Source of the DNA: Pantanalinema sp. GBBB05
Lineage (GTDB): Bacteria; Cyanobacteriota; Cyanobacteriia; Leptolyngbyales; Leptolyngbyaceae
Length of the DNA stretch: 64,000 nucleotides
Reading direction: 5' to 3'
Assembly: GCA_016743235.1 (NCBI GenBank)
Contig: VRZD01000003.1
Span: forward strand, 124,001 to 188,000
Positions 36,848 to 45,340 of this stretch are shown here, piece by piece; position 1 is the first letter of the stretch; every line of letters begins with the position of its first letter. The translations under genes were made by a program, and so were the position numbers. The notes beneath the pieces are model-generated. The model had not been told where the DNA came from, ran no database searches, and worked only from the letters and a program-made list of their open reading frames with translations.

Positions 36848-37301
36848 GTTTGACCTCCTAATCACGAGTAATGCAGTTGAACAGATTGCTTGCACGTCAC
36901 ACCGTTGTGTCGTCGCACAGCGGTAACGATTTCGATAAAGCTTATGAAAATCTCTCCAGATAATCTATCTTTTGTTGAAAAAGTTTACATTCAATATTCT
37001 AAATTCATGATCTCTTAGGTAGATCAACTCACTTACATGCTGAGACCTAACCGAGAGGATTTCCTGGGAACCTTTGTCAAATAAGGATTTGAGCAGCTCG
37101 AATAAAGTAAGCTGCCTTCTAAGCAACAAAATCCTAACTGGTTACAATTCTTCAGTCAGGTACTTCTATGATTACCATCATAAAATTTAATACTTCTCTC
37201 AGATTTCTGCTCAGGATTAGCGATCGGTCAAGAGCCTAAAGAGCCAGAGGTTACCCAGTGGTCTGCCCTCATAGCCGGAAACCTAGCTAATCACTAGACT
37301 G
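36848..37301. other. Intergenic region, no gene seen
   Basis: This 454-base, AT-rich gap separates two minus-strand genes. It should contain the promoter of the membrane protein gene. I see no open frame of interest, no tRNA and no strong hairpin. Confidence 0.5.
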
Positions 37302-37880
37302 CTAACGTCTATACAATCCGGTTTCAGTACAGACGGCTTGCAACGGTTGATCCCAAGGATCCGTTGGTAAATTGGGCAGGTAAGCAAAATCGAAGACAAT
37401 CCCGATCGTTGGTGTACTAGCCCAATCAGGTGCGGCTAAACAGCGATCGTAAAAGCCGCCACCATAGCCCAAACGATAGCCTTGACGATCGCAGGCAACA
37501 CAAGGCAGCAGAATTAAATCCACCTCTTGAGGCGATAACACTGGAGCAGCTGGATGGGGTTCGAGAATACCGTAGGCTCCAGTCTGAAGCGGCAACGTGG
37601 CATTAGGTGACCACTGATGCCAGACAAGAGATTGTTCCACGCAACGCGAAAACCCCCAGTTTTTGGCGATCGACCACAGTGAACTGAGATCCACCTCCTG
37701 CCGGATGCTGAAGTAGGCTAAGACCGTCTGGGCTTGTCTAAATACCGGGTCAGATTGCAAATGTCCACAGATCTGTACGCTTTTTTGTTGCCATTCAGTT
37801 GTAGACAATCCCCGACGAGTGGCGAGGAGTGATTTACGCAGCGATCGCTTGTCCCCAGCTAGACCTTCCCCCAGAACCAT
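37302..37880 (-). CDS. 5-formyltetrahydrofolate cyclo-ligase
   Basis: This enzyme converts 5-formyl-THF to 5,10-methenyl-THF with ATP, recycling a storage form of folate. The 192-residue product has the N-terminal KRSLRKSLLATRRGL basic segment, the central LPCVACDRQGYRLGYGGGFYDR loop that binds ATP and substrate (about 128-149), and the normal family length. Its ATG shares one base with the gmd stop (TAATG), so translation is probably coupled. The pairing with gmd has no obvious metabolic reason. Confidence 0.93.
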   Translation of the reverse strand: MVLGEGLAGDKRSLRKSLLATRRGLSTTEWQQKSVQICGHLQSDPVFRQAQTVLAYFSIRQEVDLSSLWSIAKNWGFSRCVEQSLVWHQWSPNATLPLQTGAYGILEPHPAAPVLSPQEVDLILLPCVACDRQGYRLGYGGGFYDRCLAAPDWASTPTIGIVFDFAYLPNLPTDPWDQPLQAVCTETGLYRR

Positions 37881-38959
37881 TAAGCGATCGACCCTCCAGC
37901 ACTCTGCCGAACGGTGGCATGATCAGTTACCGGTTGGCGAACGTGACCACTCAGGGGCACTAGTCCCAAAGCCTTTAAATCCGCCTCAACCATTAAATTC
38001 ACTAATTGTTCAAAGGTCACGGAAGCTTGCCAGCCTAAAATTTGTTTGGCTTTAGTGGGATCACCAATCAATAAATCAACTTCCGCAGGACGCAGGTAGC
38101 GATCGTCAAACTCAACATAATCCTGCCAGTTCAAATTGACATAACTAAAGGCAATATCCAGAAACTCCTGTACCGAGTGGGTTTCACCCGTAGCAATCAC
38201 ATAATCATCAGGTTGGGCTTGCTGCAACATCATCCACATGGCTTTGACGTAATCTTTGGCATAGCCCCAATCCCGTTTAGCATCGAGATTACCCATGTAA
38301 AGTTTTTGCTGCTGTCCCGCGATAATACGCGCGATCGCACGGGTAATCTTGCGAGTGACAAAGGTTTCACCGCGTCGTGGAGATTCATGATTAAACAAAA
38401 TCCCATTACAGGCAAATAAGCCGTAGGACTCCCGGTAATTCACCGTTTGCCAGTGAGCATACACTTTTGCACACGCATAAGGACTGCGCGGATAAAACGG
38501 TGTGGTTTCTGTTTGGGGAATCTCCTGCACCTTACCGTACATCTCCGACGATCCCGCTTGGTAGAAGCGCACCTGAATCCCCGTCCGGTGCTGATAGTCT
38601 CGGATAGCTTCTAGTAATCGCAGCGTTCCCATGCCAACACTGTCCACAGTATATTCTGGCGAATCAAAACTCACCCGCACATGGGATTGCGCCCCCAAAT
38701 TATAGATTTCGACAGGCTGCACCTCTTCTAAAATCCGGCGCAAGGTCGTGCCATCAGTTAAATCACCATAATGCAGGAATAGCCGCACTCCCTGGTCATG
38801 GGGATCTTCGTAAATGTGGTCAATCCGATCGGTATTGAAGGTGGAAGTGCGTCGGATAATGCCATGAACTTCATAGCCTTTTTCCAATAACAATTCACTC
38901 AGGTAAGACCCATCTTGACCTGTGATCCCAGTAATCAGAGCGCATTTATTCGTAGTCAT
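37880..38959 (-). CDS. gmd: GDP-mannose 4,6-dehydratase
   Basis: Gmd converts GDP-mannose to GDP-4-keto-6-deoxymannose, precursor of GDP-fucose and GDP-rhamnose for surface polysaccharides. It is a short-chain dehydrogenase with NADP motif [10 protein letters not shown] near the N-terminus, catalytic triad parts SSEMYGK and YxxxK ([12 protein letters not shown]), and the family segment [16 protein letters not shown] start at the ATG at 38959 ([11 protein letters not shown]) because the alternative start at 39007 adds 16 residues with no family match. The length of 359 is normal. No GDP-fucose synthase gene is adjacent. It overlaps the folate gene by one base. Confidence 0.95.
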   Translation of the reverse strand: MTTNKCALITGITGQDGSYLSELLLEKGYEVHGIIRRTSTFNTDRIDHIYEDPHDQGVRLFLHYGDLTDGTTLRRILEEVQPVEIYNLGAQSHVRVSFDSPEYTVDSVGMGTLRLLEAIRDYQHRTGIQVRFYQAGSSEMYGKVQEIPQTETTPFYPRSPYACAKVYAHWQTVNYRESYGLFACNGILFNHESPRRGETFVTRKITRAIARIIAGQQQKLYMGNLDAKRDWGYAKDYVKAMWMMLQQAQPDDYVIATGETHSVQEFLDIAFSYVNLNWQDYVEFDDRYLRPAEVDLLIGDPTKAKQILGWQASVTFEQLVNLMVEADLKALGLVPLSGHVRQPVTDHATVRQSAGGSIA

Positions 38960-39150
38960 GGGCAATAAAAAACAGCTGCTATAGCCAGAATCCCCAGAAA
39001 TTTGCAAATCTTAGCGCGTCAACGTAAATCAATATATTAAGAGATTTTTGGTTGTATGAAGAAGTTCACAAAGTGTTCGTCTGGCTACGCATTGATCACT
39101 GGAATAGTGTATAGTTCGTCCCCAATTGTCGATTTGGACGAGTCTTGAAT

Positions 39151-40326
39151 ATGCGATCGCAACTCAGCTTCCTAGCTATGGGGGCATCTACTAGCCCGAT
39201 TACCTCACAACCATTTCTGATTACGCCCCTCAATCGGTTTCGGTTCACGGTACTGTTCGTCCTTGCCACCGGGCTGGGCTGGGTATTGGAAGCTGGGATC
39301 TTACGAACCCTCGATACTCCTATGCTGCCTCAACTTTGGCAAACTGGAGGGTTGTTGGGGGCATTTGTGACTGGCTTAGTTGCTGGAGCGATCGTCAGCG
39401 CTCTGCAATGGCTGGTATTACGACGCTATCTCTCAGACTGGCTATGGATTCTGGCGAGTAGCGTAGGATATGTGCTGCTAATGACCACCCAGGAAGCCTG
39501 GTGGAGCTTATTAGACCAACTGCTAAAAAATACCGAATGGTTTGCCAACCTTAGCACCATGCATCCACGAGCAACGCTGTTGGCATCAGGAGCCATCAGT
39601 ACCCTGCTATCGGCATTATGCGCTGTATGGTTAGGGATTGCCCAATGGCTATTTCTGCGGCAATACACCCAATCTAGCCGGTGGTGGGTGATGATTCCCT
39701 CGATCGCCGTCCTGTTATCGTCCGGTTTATTTACGCTAGGTAGTTTGGTTCCACCATTGCTGAATATCAACCTGGCACTGGAACCCACTGCCTTAGGTTC
39801 TGGCATCTTAGGGACAATTCAAGCGATTGCTCTGTGCGCCTTACGGCAACGGGTTAGTCATCGTGCAATGAATAGCTCCTCCCTGTTAGCTACGGCTCCA
39901 GAAATTTCCAGTCGCAGCCAAGTGCGCTATTTAAGCCAAAAAGTTTATACCTTACTGGATACCAATTGGGAGAGCGAAGTTGTCTGCGATCGTCCAGTCA
40001 GTTATTGGGTAGGAGTCGATGATGTAGGAGGGATCGCCGCTTACGAACCGATCGGTCAAACCGCGATCGATTACTTACCGCAAACTCCACTCCCGTTGCT
40101 AATCAAACCCCGTTATAGCGGCAAGGCTCTACCCCCTCTAGCTCGATTCCGGATTACCTTTCAACCCTCCGGCACGATCCGAGTGCAGCCAGAACAAGGC
40201 ATTCCCTTAGTCTGGATCGCAGTCCTAATGCTGCTGGTAGTTATCGTAGCTAGCGCGATCGTGGCTTACTCTGGTATTACTCAACTGCTCCACCAGTGGA
40301 TGCAGTCACCAGTGACACCAAATTAA
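39151..40326 (+). CDS. Polytopic membrane protein, function unknown
   Basis: I do not recognise this protein. It has about six N-terminal helices (residues 30-235), a soluble domain (about 240-355) and a last helix near the C-terminus (VWIAVLMLLVVIVASAIVAY). The soluble part includes ICDRPVSYWVGVDD-like and LIKPRYSGKALPPLARFRI segments. I use the ATG at 39151; a TTG at 39145 is also in frame. The gene is divergent from gmd and is followed by a CpcS/CpcU gene 132 bases later. Confidence 0.68.
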   Translation: MRSQLSFLAMGASTSPITSQPFLITPLNRFRFTVLFVLATGLGWVLEAGILRTLDTPMLPQLWQTGGLLGAFVTGLVAGAIVSALQWLVLRRYLSDWLWILASSVGYVLLMTTQEAWWSLLDQLLKNTEWFANLSTMHPRATLLASGAISTLLSALCAVWLGIAQWLFLRQYTQSSRWWVMIPSIAVLLSSGLFTLGSLVPPLLNINLALEPTALGSGILGTIQAIALCALRQRVSHRAMNSSSLLATAPEISSRSQVRYLSQKVYTLLDTNWESEVVCDRPVSYWVGVDDVGGIAAYEPIGQTAIDYLPQTPLPLLIKPRYSGKALPPLARFRITFQPSGTIRVQPEQGIPLVWIAVLMLLVVIVASAIVAYSGITQLLHQWMQSPVTPN

Positions 40327-40458
40327 GCCCTGGTGCCTAGAGTGGCCATCGTCACTCCCACTCATTGGCTGTTGATTGCTGATTGCTGCCTGCTAGTTAA
40401 CCAGTCATCTTAAAATGGGGAGAGTGAGAACGCACAAGGACAGACAACGGGATAAGCA

Positions 40459-41019
40459 ATGGATATTGTGGAGTTTTTCCAACTGAGTAGTGGCAAGTGG
40501 TTTTCTCAGCGAACCAATCATCATTTAAACGAGCAGAAAACTAAAGTAGGTCGATCGGATGTGGTACTAGAACTGCTAGATAAAGCCGATCCTGAGGTGA
40601 TCAAACTATGTGAACAACACCAGATCAATCCAGAACTCGCGTTGTGTGGAGCACGGGTGACTTGGAACGGCTTTATGGATGGAGAAACCAGCAAACAGGC
40701 AGGAACAACCGTGCTCGTGCCGATCGCAGATCCCAACCAATCCAATGCTGGTCGCCTATTACGTTATATGGATAGTCGAGGCAGAATCTCAGCGGCAGGA
40801 CAGTATACGCTTGGCAGCGATGAGGTTCTCACCCTAACCACAGACCATAATTCGATGCAAATGGAAGAGCGGCTATGGTTTGCCAGCCCAAACCTGCGAT
40901 TGCGCACGACCGTGTTAAAACGGGCAGACGGGGTCAGTAACGCTTCGTTTTGCTCCGAGATTCGCATGGGAGTCACTCAGGCTCCTGAGCCAGCAGCAAC
41001 CGCCGGAAATGCTCAGTAG
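40459..41019 (+). CDS. Phycobiliprotein lyase, CpcS/CpcU family
   Basis: These chromophore lyases attach phycocyanobilin or related bilins to cysteine 84 (alpha-type numbering) of phycobiliprotein subunits. The N-terminus MDIVEFFQLSSGKWFSQRTN and the central RVTWNGFMDGE segment are typical of the CpcS/CpeS lipocalin-like fold. The length is 186. Whether it is the CpcS or the CpcU-type subunit cannot be settled by eye, though VGRSDVVLEL favours the latter. pcyA, which makes the bilin substrate, lies 2 kb downstream. Confidence 0.88.
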   Translation: MDIVEFFQLSSGKWFSQRTNHHLNEQKTKVGRSDVVLELLDKADPEVIKLCEQHQINPELALCGARVTWNGFMDGETSKQAGTTVLVPIADPNQSNAGRLLRYMDSRGRISAAGQYTLGSDEVLTLTTDHNSMQMEERLWFASPNLRLRTTVLKRADGVSNASFCSEIRMGVTQAPEPAATAGNAQ

Positions 41020-41095
41020 TCCTGCGTGGGGGTAAACGGACGTTTGTCCCCACATCATGGGTTCACATTCTTACTAGCACTGATTCGGTGGTGGA

Positions 41096-42676
41096 CTAAG
41101 AATTTTGCTCGATCGGTGAGGCAGAAGGAGTTTCCTCGCGATCGCCATTATGAGGTTTACGATCAGTTGATTGCGCTACAGCCCGAAGTTTGCCATGAAA
41201 ATCGGGGGAATCCGAGGCTGGCACAAAGTGGTGAATCGGCTGATTAAAATTAAAAATCGTTTGGTCGAGCTGATACATCTGGCTCAGGAGCAACCGCAAT
41301 TTTGGCTGCATAGCCCGATTCGTTAGTCCGAGATCGAGAGAAAACCGTATGCCTTGTCTAATTTGTTCTAGAAATTGCTCTTTGCCATTACAGATGGTCG
41401 CAGGGCTATGGCTGTCTAAGTCCTGGCAATGGGCTGTTGCTCCAGAGACGGCTGGAGTCACATAGGCAGGTTCTGACTCCGCCTGAGCCGTAGGAGCCTC
41501 ATGAGTTAACTGGCTAGTCAACAGCGGATCTGACTGGATCCGCTGCCAGATGGGCAGTTCTACTACTCGTTTTGGTTTAACTTCAGCCGGAGGGGCGGGT
41601 TGCAGTGCTACTGGGGGGCTCTCTAACGGTGCTAGCTCTGGGGTAGACTCGATCGAGTCAGCCGCTCGTTCAACTGTCTGCGGCACATCAGGAAGCCCTG
41701 GCTGAGGAGCGGGTTCAGATGGATTAGGAATCTGAGTTACATGCAGCTCTGGTTTAGATATCTGAGGTGATCGCTTAGAGGTTTGCTGCACCGTCGGTGT
41801 TTTGGTAGCACCTAATTTAGGTACCGGTCCGGGGGGTTTAGCAGCCGGAGTCACACGAGGTTCTTGAGGTTGAGAGGACTTTGGCAGCGATGGTTTAGTA
41901 CTAGGGGAACTGGGAGATTGCACACTGGTTGGAGCTACAGCAGCTGATTCTGTGGCGATCGAAGCGCGGTTAACCTCCGGTTTAGGTTGAGCTTGTGGCT
42001 GTTCTGGGGTGAGCCTGGGTAACTCTAGAGCTGGTTGAGCCACTACAGTGCGAAGTTCAGCGATCGGCGGACAGGGAGTGCGATCGAGTTCGCCCACTGG
42101 CTGATCAATATGATCTACTGGAAACGGGGGTAAAGGCTGGCTCGCCGCCGGGGTGGGAGATACCAAGTTCAGCAGACGGGAAGCAGAACTGCCATGGGTG
42201 GCAGGGGTAATCCGCAACGGTGGAATTTTAGCTGGAGTTTGCAACAGGGAGAGCACCTGCTGCGTATTAGGTAAGTGCAGCACGACCTTACGGTGCGATA
42301 GGTAGCTTGGTAAGGTGCTCTCTGACGCTTGCGGATGGGATGAGACTGGAGAACGGGCAGTCAAATTCAATTGCTGCGGAATTTTATTACAGACTAGACG
42401 CTCAAACTCCCGATTAAAATGGCAAAAAGCTTGCTGTCGTCGCTGCCACAACACCAAAATTTGCTCCACCGAAACGGCTTTGTAGCGCCCCTGATATAAC
42501 GCCTCAATCACAGCTAATCGAATCCAGTCGGCAGAGTATTGGGTTAACCAGTGACCTAGCAGTTGCTCAACTGGATACCCACCGAGATCGAAGCTGTAGT
42601 AGCGTAATAAATCAGCTGCATCGATCGCCGCAGGAACGTTAAATGAAGTTTTGGAGCCGTCTGGCAGTTCTGTCAT
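41096..42676 (-). CDS. Protein with conserved N-terminal domain and long Pro-rich linker
   Basis: I do not know the function. The first 120 residues look like a folded domain (YYSFDLGGYPVEQLLGHWLT; AVSVEQILVLWQRRQQAFCH). A low-complexity Pro/Thr/Ser/Gln-rich region spans about 120-400. The last 100 residues again look folded (EQIRQGIRFSLDLGLTNRAM; LYQLDQTIFNFN-like MYQLDQTIFNFNQPI). There is no signal peptide. The architecture suggests two cytoplasmic modules on a flexible tether. It is convergent with the lyase gene at 41019. Confidence 0.68.
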   Translation of the reverse strand: MTELPDGSKTSFNVPAAIDAADLLRYYSFDLGGYPVEQLLGHWLTQYSADWIRLAVIEALYQGRYKAVSVEQILVLWQRRQQAFCHFNREFERLVCNKIPQQLNLTARSPVSSHPQASESTLPSYLSHRKVVLHLPNTQQVLSLLQTPAKIPPLRITPATHGSSASRLLNLVSPTPAASQPLPPFPVDHIDQPVGELDRTPCPPIAELRTVVAQPALELPRLTPEQPQAQPKPEVNRASIATESAAVAPTSVQSPSSPSTKPSLPKSSQPQEPRVTPAAKPPGPVPKLGATKTPTVQQTSKRSPQISKPELHVTQIPNPSEPAPQPGLPDVPQTVERAADSIESTPELAPLESPPVALQPAPPAEVKPKRVVELPIWQRIQSDPLLTSQLTHEAPTAQAESEPAYVTPAVSGATAHCQDLDSHSPATICNGKEQFLEQIRQGIRFSLDLGLTNRAMQPKLRLLLSQMYQLDQTIFNFNQPIHHFVPASDSPDFHGKLRAVAQSTDRKPHNGDREETPSASPIEQNS

Positions 42677-43157
42677 ATTGTGATAACGGCGGCAGAAACC
42701 CGCTGGAATGAACAGCCATTGCTTGAATTTCGATCCCGTTTGCCTAATTTCAATTTATGTCATCTCTTGACAAAAAATTGCTACTGTTGACTACTCTTGA
42801 CATCTTGCTGCGTTTATCGGGGGACAAATTGTCAAGAAAAGTTTGGCTTTCAGTAGAGAAGTGAAATTTGATGTCATTCCTTATCTAAGATCAGATTAAC
42901 GAATGCATGGATATGTTTTAGTCGTAACTTCATCAGGCATCTATAGTGAGGGTAAATTCATTCTTGAGATAGAGGCAAAGTTTAGGACGATTGTCATCGC
43001 AGTCAATCCATCATTAATTACCAAGTAGTTGTAATGTAGATGATTGACTAGGCTGAAAGTGAGCAGGTTGACCCTCAAACTTTCCCTAACGACACACCAG
43101 GATGCCCTAGCACATTTTTAAGCTGATTTCTAATTACCGTTTAACTCCCGATTACCT
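42677..43157 (+). promoter_or_regulatory. pcyA upstream region with repeated CTTGAC elements
   Basis: No gene is seen in this 481-base gap. TCTTGACAA (42765-42773) and TTGTCAAGA (42829-42837) form a perfect 9-base inverted repeat 55 bases apart. Between them are a tandem decamer (CTACTGTTGA, CTACTCTTGA, 42781-42800) and another TCTTGACA (42795-42802), 30 bases from the first. TATAGT near 42941 could be a -10. The region could serve either the divergent gene or pcyA. Confidence 0.4.
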
Positions 43158-43895
43158 ATGACATTGTCTTCCGAACCCTGTCTCCGTGAACAACTACAGC
43201 CCGCAATTCGCCAACTGGCAGATTGTATCGAAGCTACTTGGAAACAGCATTTAGAGCTATCTCCTTACCCGTTGCCAGCGGAACTGGGCTATGTAGAAGG
43301 TCGGTTAGAAGGAGAACGGTTAACGATCGAAAACCGCTGCTATCAAACCCCCCAATTTCGTAAGTTACACCTAGAAGTGGCGAAAGTGGGCAGCATGTTA
43401 GACATTTTGCATTGTGTCATGTTTCCCCGTCCTGAATATGCTCTCCCGATGTTTGGGGCCGATTTAGTTGGTGGTCGTGGACAGATCAGTGCTGCGATCG
43501 CGGATCTCTCCCCGGTGAATGCCGAACGTCAGCTTCCTGAGGGCTATCAACTGGCGTTGAGCCAGCTTGCGGCTCCCAGCTTCTCTCAACCCCGGGAGCT
43601 ACCACCGTGGGGAGATATTTTTTCGGAGTTTTGTGTATTTGTTCGCCCTGAAGGGGCAGCCGAAGAGACCGCATTTATCTCACGAGTCCAGGCTTACCTA
43701 ACAATCCATTGCCAGCAAGCGATCGCAACCCAACCAACTCCTGAACAGCAGACAGAAATCTTGGCAGGGCAGCATTACTACTGCTCCAGACAACAGGAAA
43801 ACGATAAAACTCGTCGGGTGCTGGAGAAAGCCTTTGGCACCGAGTGGGCAGATCACTACATGAGCACAGTGTTGTTTGACTACATTGAGGTCTAA
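43158..43895 (+). CDS. pcyA: Phycocyanobilin:ferredoxin oxidoreductase
   Basis: PcyA reduces biliverdin IXalpha by four electrons to phycocyanobilin, the chromophore of phycobilisomes and phytochromes, using ferredoxin. The active-site residues E73, H85 and D102 correspond to E76, H88 and D105 of the Synechocystis enzyme with a constant offset of three; they lie in [14 protein letters not shown] and FGADLVGG. The length of 245 is normal. It is preceded by a 481-base gap with CTTGAC repeats and followed by a small unknown gene. Confidence 0.96.
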   Translation: MTLSSEPCLREQLQPAIRQLADCIEATWKQHLELSPYPLPAELGYVEGRLEGERLTIENRCYQTPQFRKLHLEVAKVGSMLDILHCVMFPRPEYALPMFGADLVGGRGQISAAIADLSPVNAERQLPEGYQLALSQLAAPSFSQPRELPPWGDIFSEFCVFVRPEGAAEETAFISRVQAYLTIHCQQAIATQPTPEQQTEILAGQHYYCSRQQENDKTRRVLEKAFGTEWADHYMSTVLFDYIEV

Positions 43896-44010
43896 TCAAC
43901 GTTGCTTTACCCAGCACAATCCATTCCCATGTCTAGTGAACTGATTTCATGCTTCATTCTTACAGCTTCTACATGAGCTTTGGTAGGATGGGCTTTTTGG
44001 GAGGTGCAGT

Positions 44011-44496
44011 GTGGCAAGAATGAATCAGCCCCTACCCTGGGAAACCAATCCAACTAAGGTTTATGTGCCTATTTCTTACGAAGGTAAGGTTGTGGGCTTT
44101 TGTCGCCCTGACTTTGCCGATCGCATTGTTGCCACCTTGAATGAGGATGAGCAATTTCGTAAAGCCCTCAAACTGGCTTGCTATGACTTGGTGGCACGAT
44201 CGGGTGGGGGAGCCACTCAGGTGGAGGAATTAGCTCAACGGTATTTAGCCAAGGCGGGACGACCCAAACGGGGTACGGCAATGGTTGCCCTCCTGCTCAA
44301 AGATCGCCAGGATGAGTTGGATTTATCGGACGAGGAATTTGCCAAGTTTTGTGATACGTTCAAACTCTCCCGTCCAGAACTATCCAATATCTATGCTGGT
44401 GGCGATATTGAAAGTCATCAACTTACCCCGCTATCTCGCATTCTGGGCATGAGTGTTGATGAGCTGATTGCTGCCTGGCAAGGCAAAGAAGGGTAG
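44011..44496 (+). CDS. Conserved hypothetical protein, 161 residues
   Basis: I do not recognise this protein. It is soluble and mostly helical, with a strand-rich N-terminal part (KVYVPISYEGKVVGFCRPDF) and a C-terminal helical part (PLSRILGMSVDELIAAWQGK) that resembles a helix-turn-helix tail. There is no signal peptide. The start is GTG at 44011 with GGAGG six bases upstream. It lies 115 bases after pcyA and before a Crp-family regulator on the same strand. Confidence 0.65.
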   Translation: MARMNQPLPWETNPTKVYVPISYEGKVVGFCRPDFADRIVATLNEDEQFRKALKLACYDLVARSGGGATQVEELAQRYLAKAGRPKRGTAMVALLLKDRQDELDLSDEEFAKFCDTFKLSRPELSNIYAGGDIESHQLTPLSRILGMSVDELIAAWQGKEG

Positions 44497-44610
44497 GAAA
44501 AGATTCAGCCGCTTAAAAATAAAGCTTAACCTGAAGCCAACCTACTAATTAACTTCCCTTGAGCTGGGGAGAATATCCTATTCTCTGGTTCCACTGTGGG
44601 GTTCTCTTCT

Positions 44611-45237
44611 ATGCTCCAGCTTCATACCTCCAAGCCGATCGACAAACTAGATTTACGGCAGATATTGGAGGAACTTTACCAGGGGCGAAGCCTATATGCG
44701 TTTCGGGCTGGACAAACCATCCCTATGACTTCTCAGGAGATCTGGATTGTTTGTCGAGGGGTCGTTTCGCTCAGCACCCTGTATCCCAATGGCGAAGAGG
44801 CATTGTTAGGGTTAGCCGGGTCTTCAATGCCCTTTGGTTTACCAATGACTTTGATTTATCCCTATCAGGCAACCGCGTTGTCTGATGTAGATTTAATGTG
44901 TGTTTCACTCTCAGACCTCCAGCAGTCTGCCACCCTAAGTCAGGAAATTTTTTATCACTTAAATCGCCGGTTGCGGCAAGCAGAAGCCATGCTGGCAATG
45001 GCAGGATGTCGGCGGGTAGAAGATCGCTTGCGTCAACTGATCCTGCTTTTGCAAATGGAGCTTGGTCAACCCGTCAGCGAAGGAACACGGCTCAGTGTGC
45101 GCTTAACTCATCAGCATTTGGCTAGCGCGATCGGCACTACTCGTGTTACGGTCACCCGCTTACTTGGCAAACTGAAGGATGAGGGCTGGCTCATGATCGA
45201 TAAGAGCCGCCATATCGTTCTACCGTACAGCTGGTAA
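44611..45237 (+). CDS. Crp/Fnr-family transcription regulator with NtcA-like recognition helix
   Basis: This is a Crp-superfamily activator or repressor of 208 residues. The N-terminal half is a diverged cyclic-nucleotide-type beta domain (IWIVCRGVVSLSTLYPNGEE), without the conserved cAMP-binding Arg/Glu motif I would expect. The C-terminal winged helix contains LASAIGTTRVTVTRLLGKL; its recognition part GTTRVTVTRLLG differs from NtcA (GSTRVTVTRLLG) by one residue. It may therefore bind GTA-N8-TAC-like sites, though it lacks NtcA's sensor sequence. I use the ATG at 44611; a GTG at 44596 is also in frame. A strong terminator follows at 45281. Confidence 0.85.
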   Translation: MLQLHTSKPIDKLDLRQILEELYQGRSLYAFRAGQTIPMTSQEIWIVCRGVVSLSTLYPNGEEALLGLAGSSMPFGLPMTLIYPYQATALSDVDLMCVSLSDLQQSATLSQEIFYHLNRRLRQAEAMLAMAGCRRVEDRLRQLILLLQMELGQPVSEGTRLSVRLTHQHLASAIGTTRVTVTRLLGKLKDEGWLMIDKSRHIVLPYSW

Positions 45238-45280
45238 TCTAGATCACCATATGTCAAGCCACTGTTTTAGCGTTATCAAG

Positions 45281-45320
45281 ACCAGGGTCAGGAGCCAAAC
45301 CACAACCTGACCCTGGTTTT
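45281..45320 (+). terminator. Rho-independent terminator of the Crp-family gene
   Basis: ACCAGGGTCAGG (45281-45292) pairs perfectly with CCTGACCCTGGT (45306-45317) around a 13-base loop, followed by TTT. It may also work for the convergent gene ending at 45341. Confidence 0.85.
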
Positions 45321-45340
45321 AATGTTTAGAGCAGTCTAGC

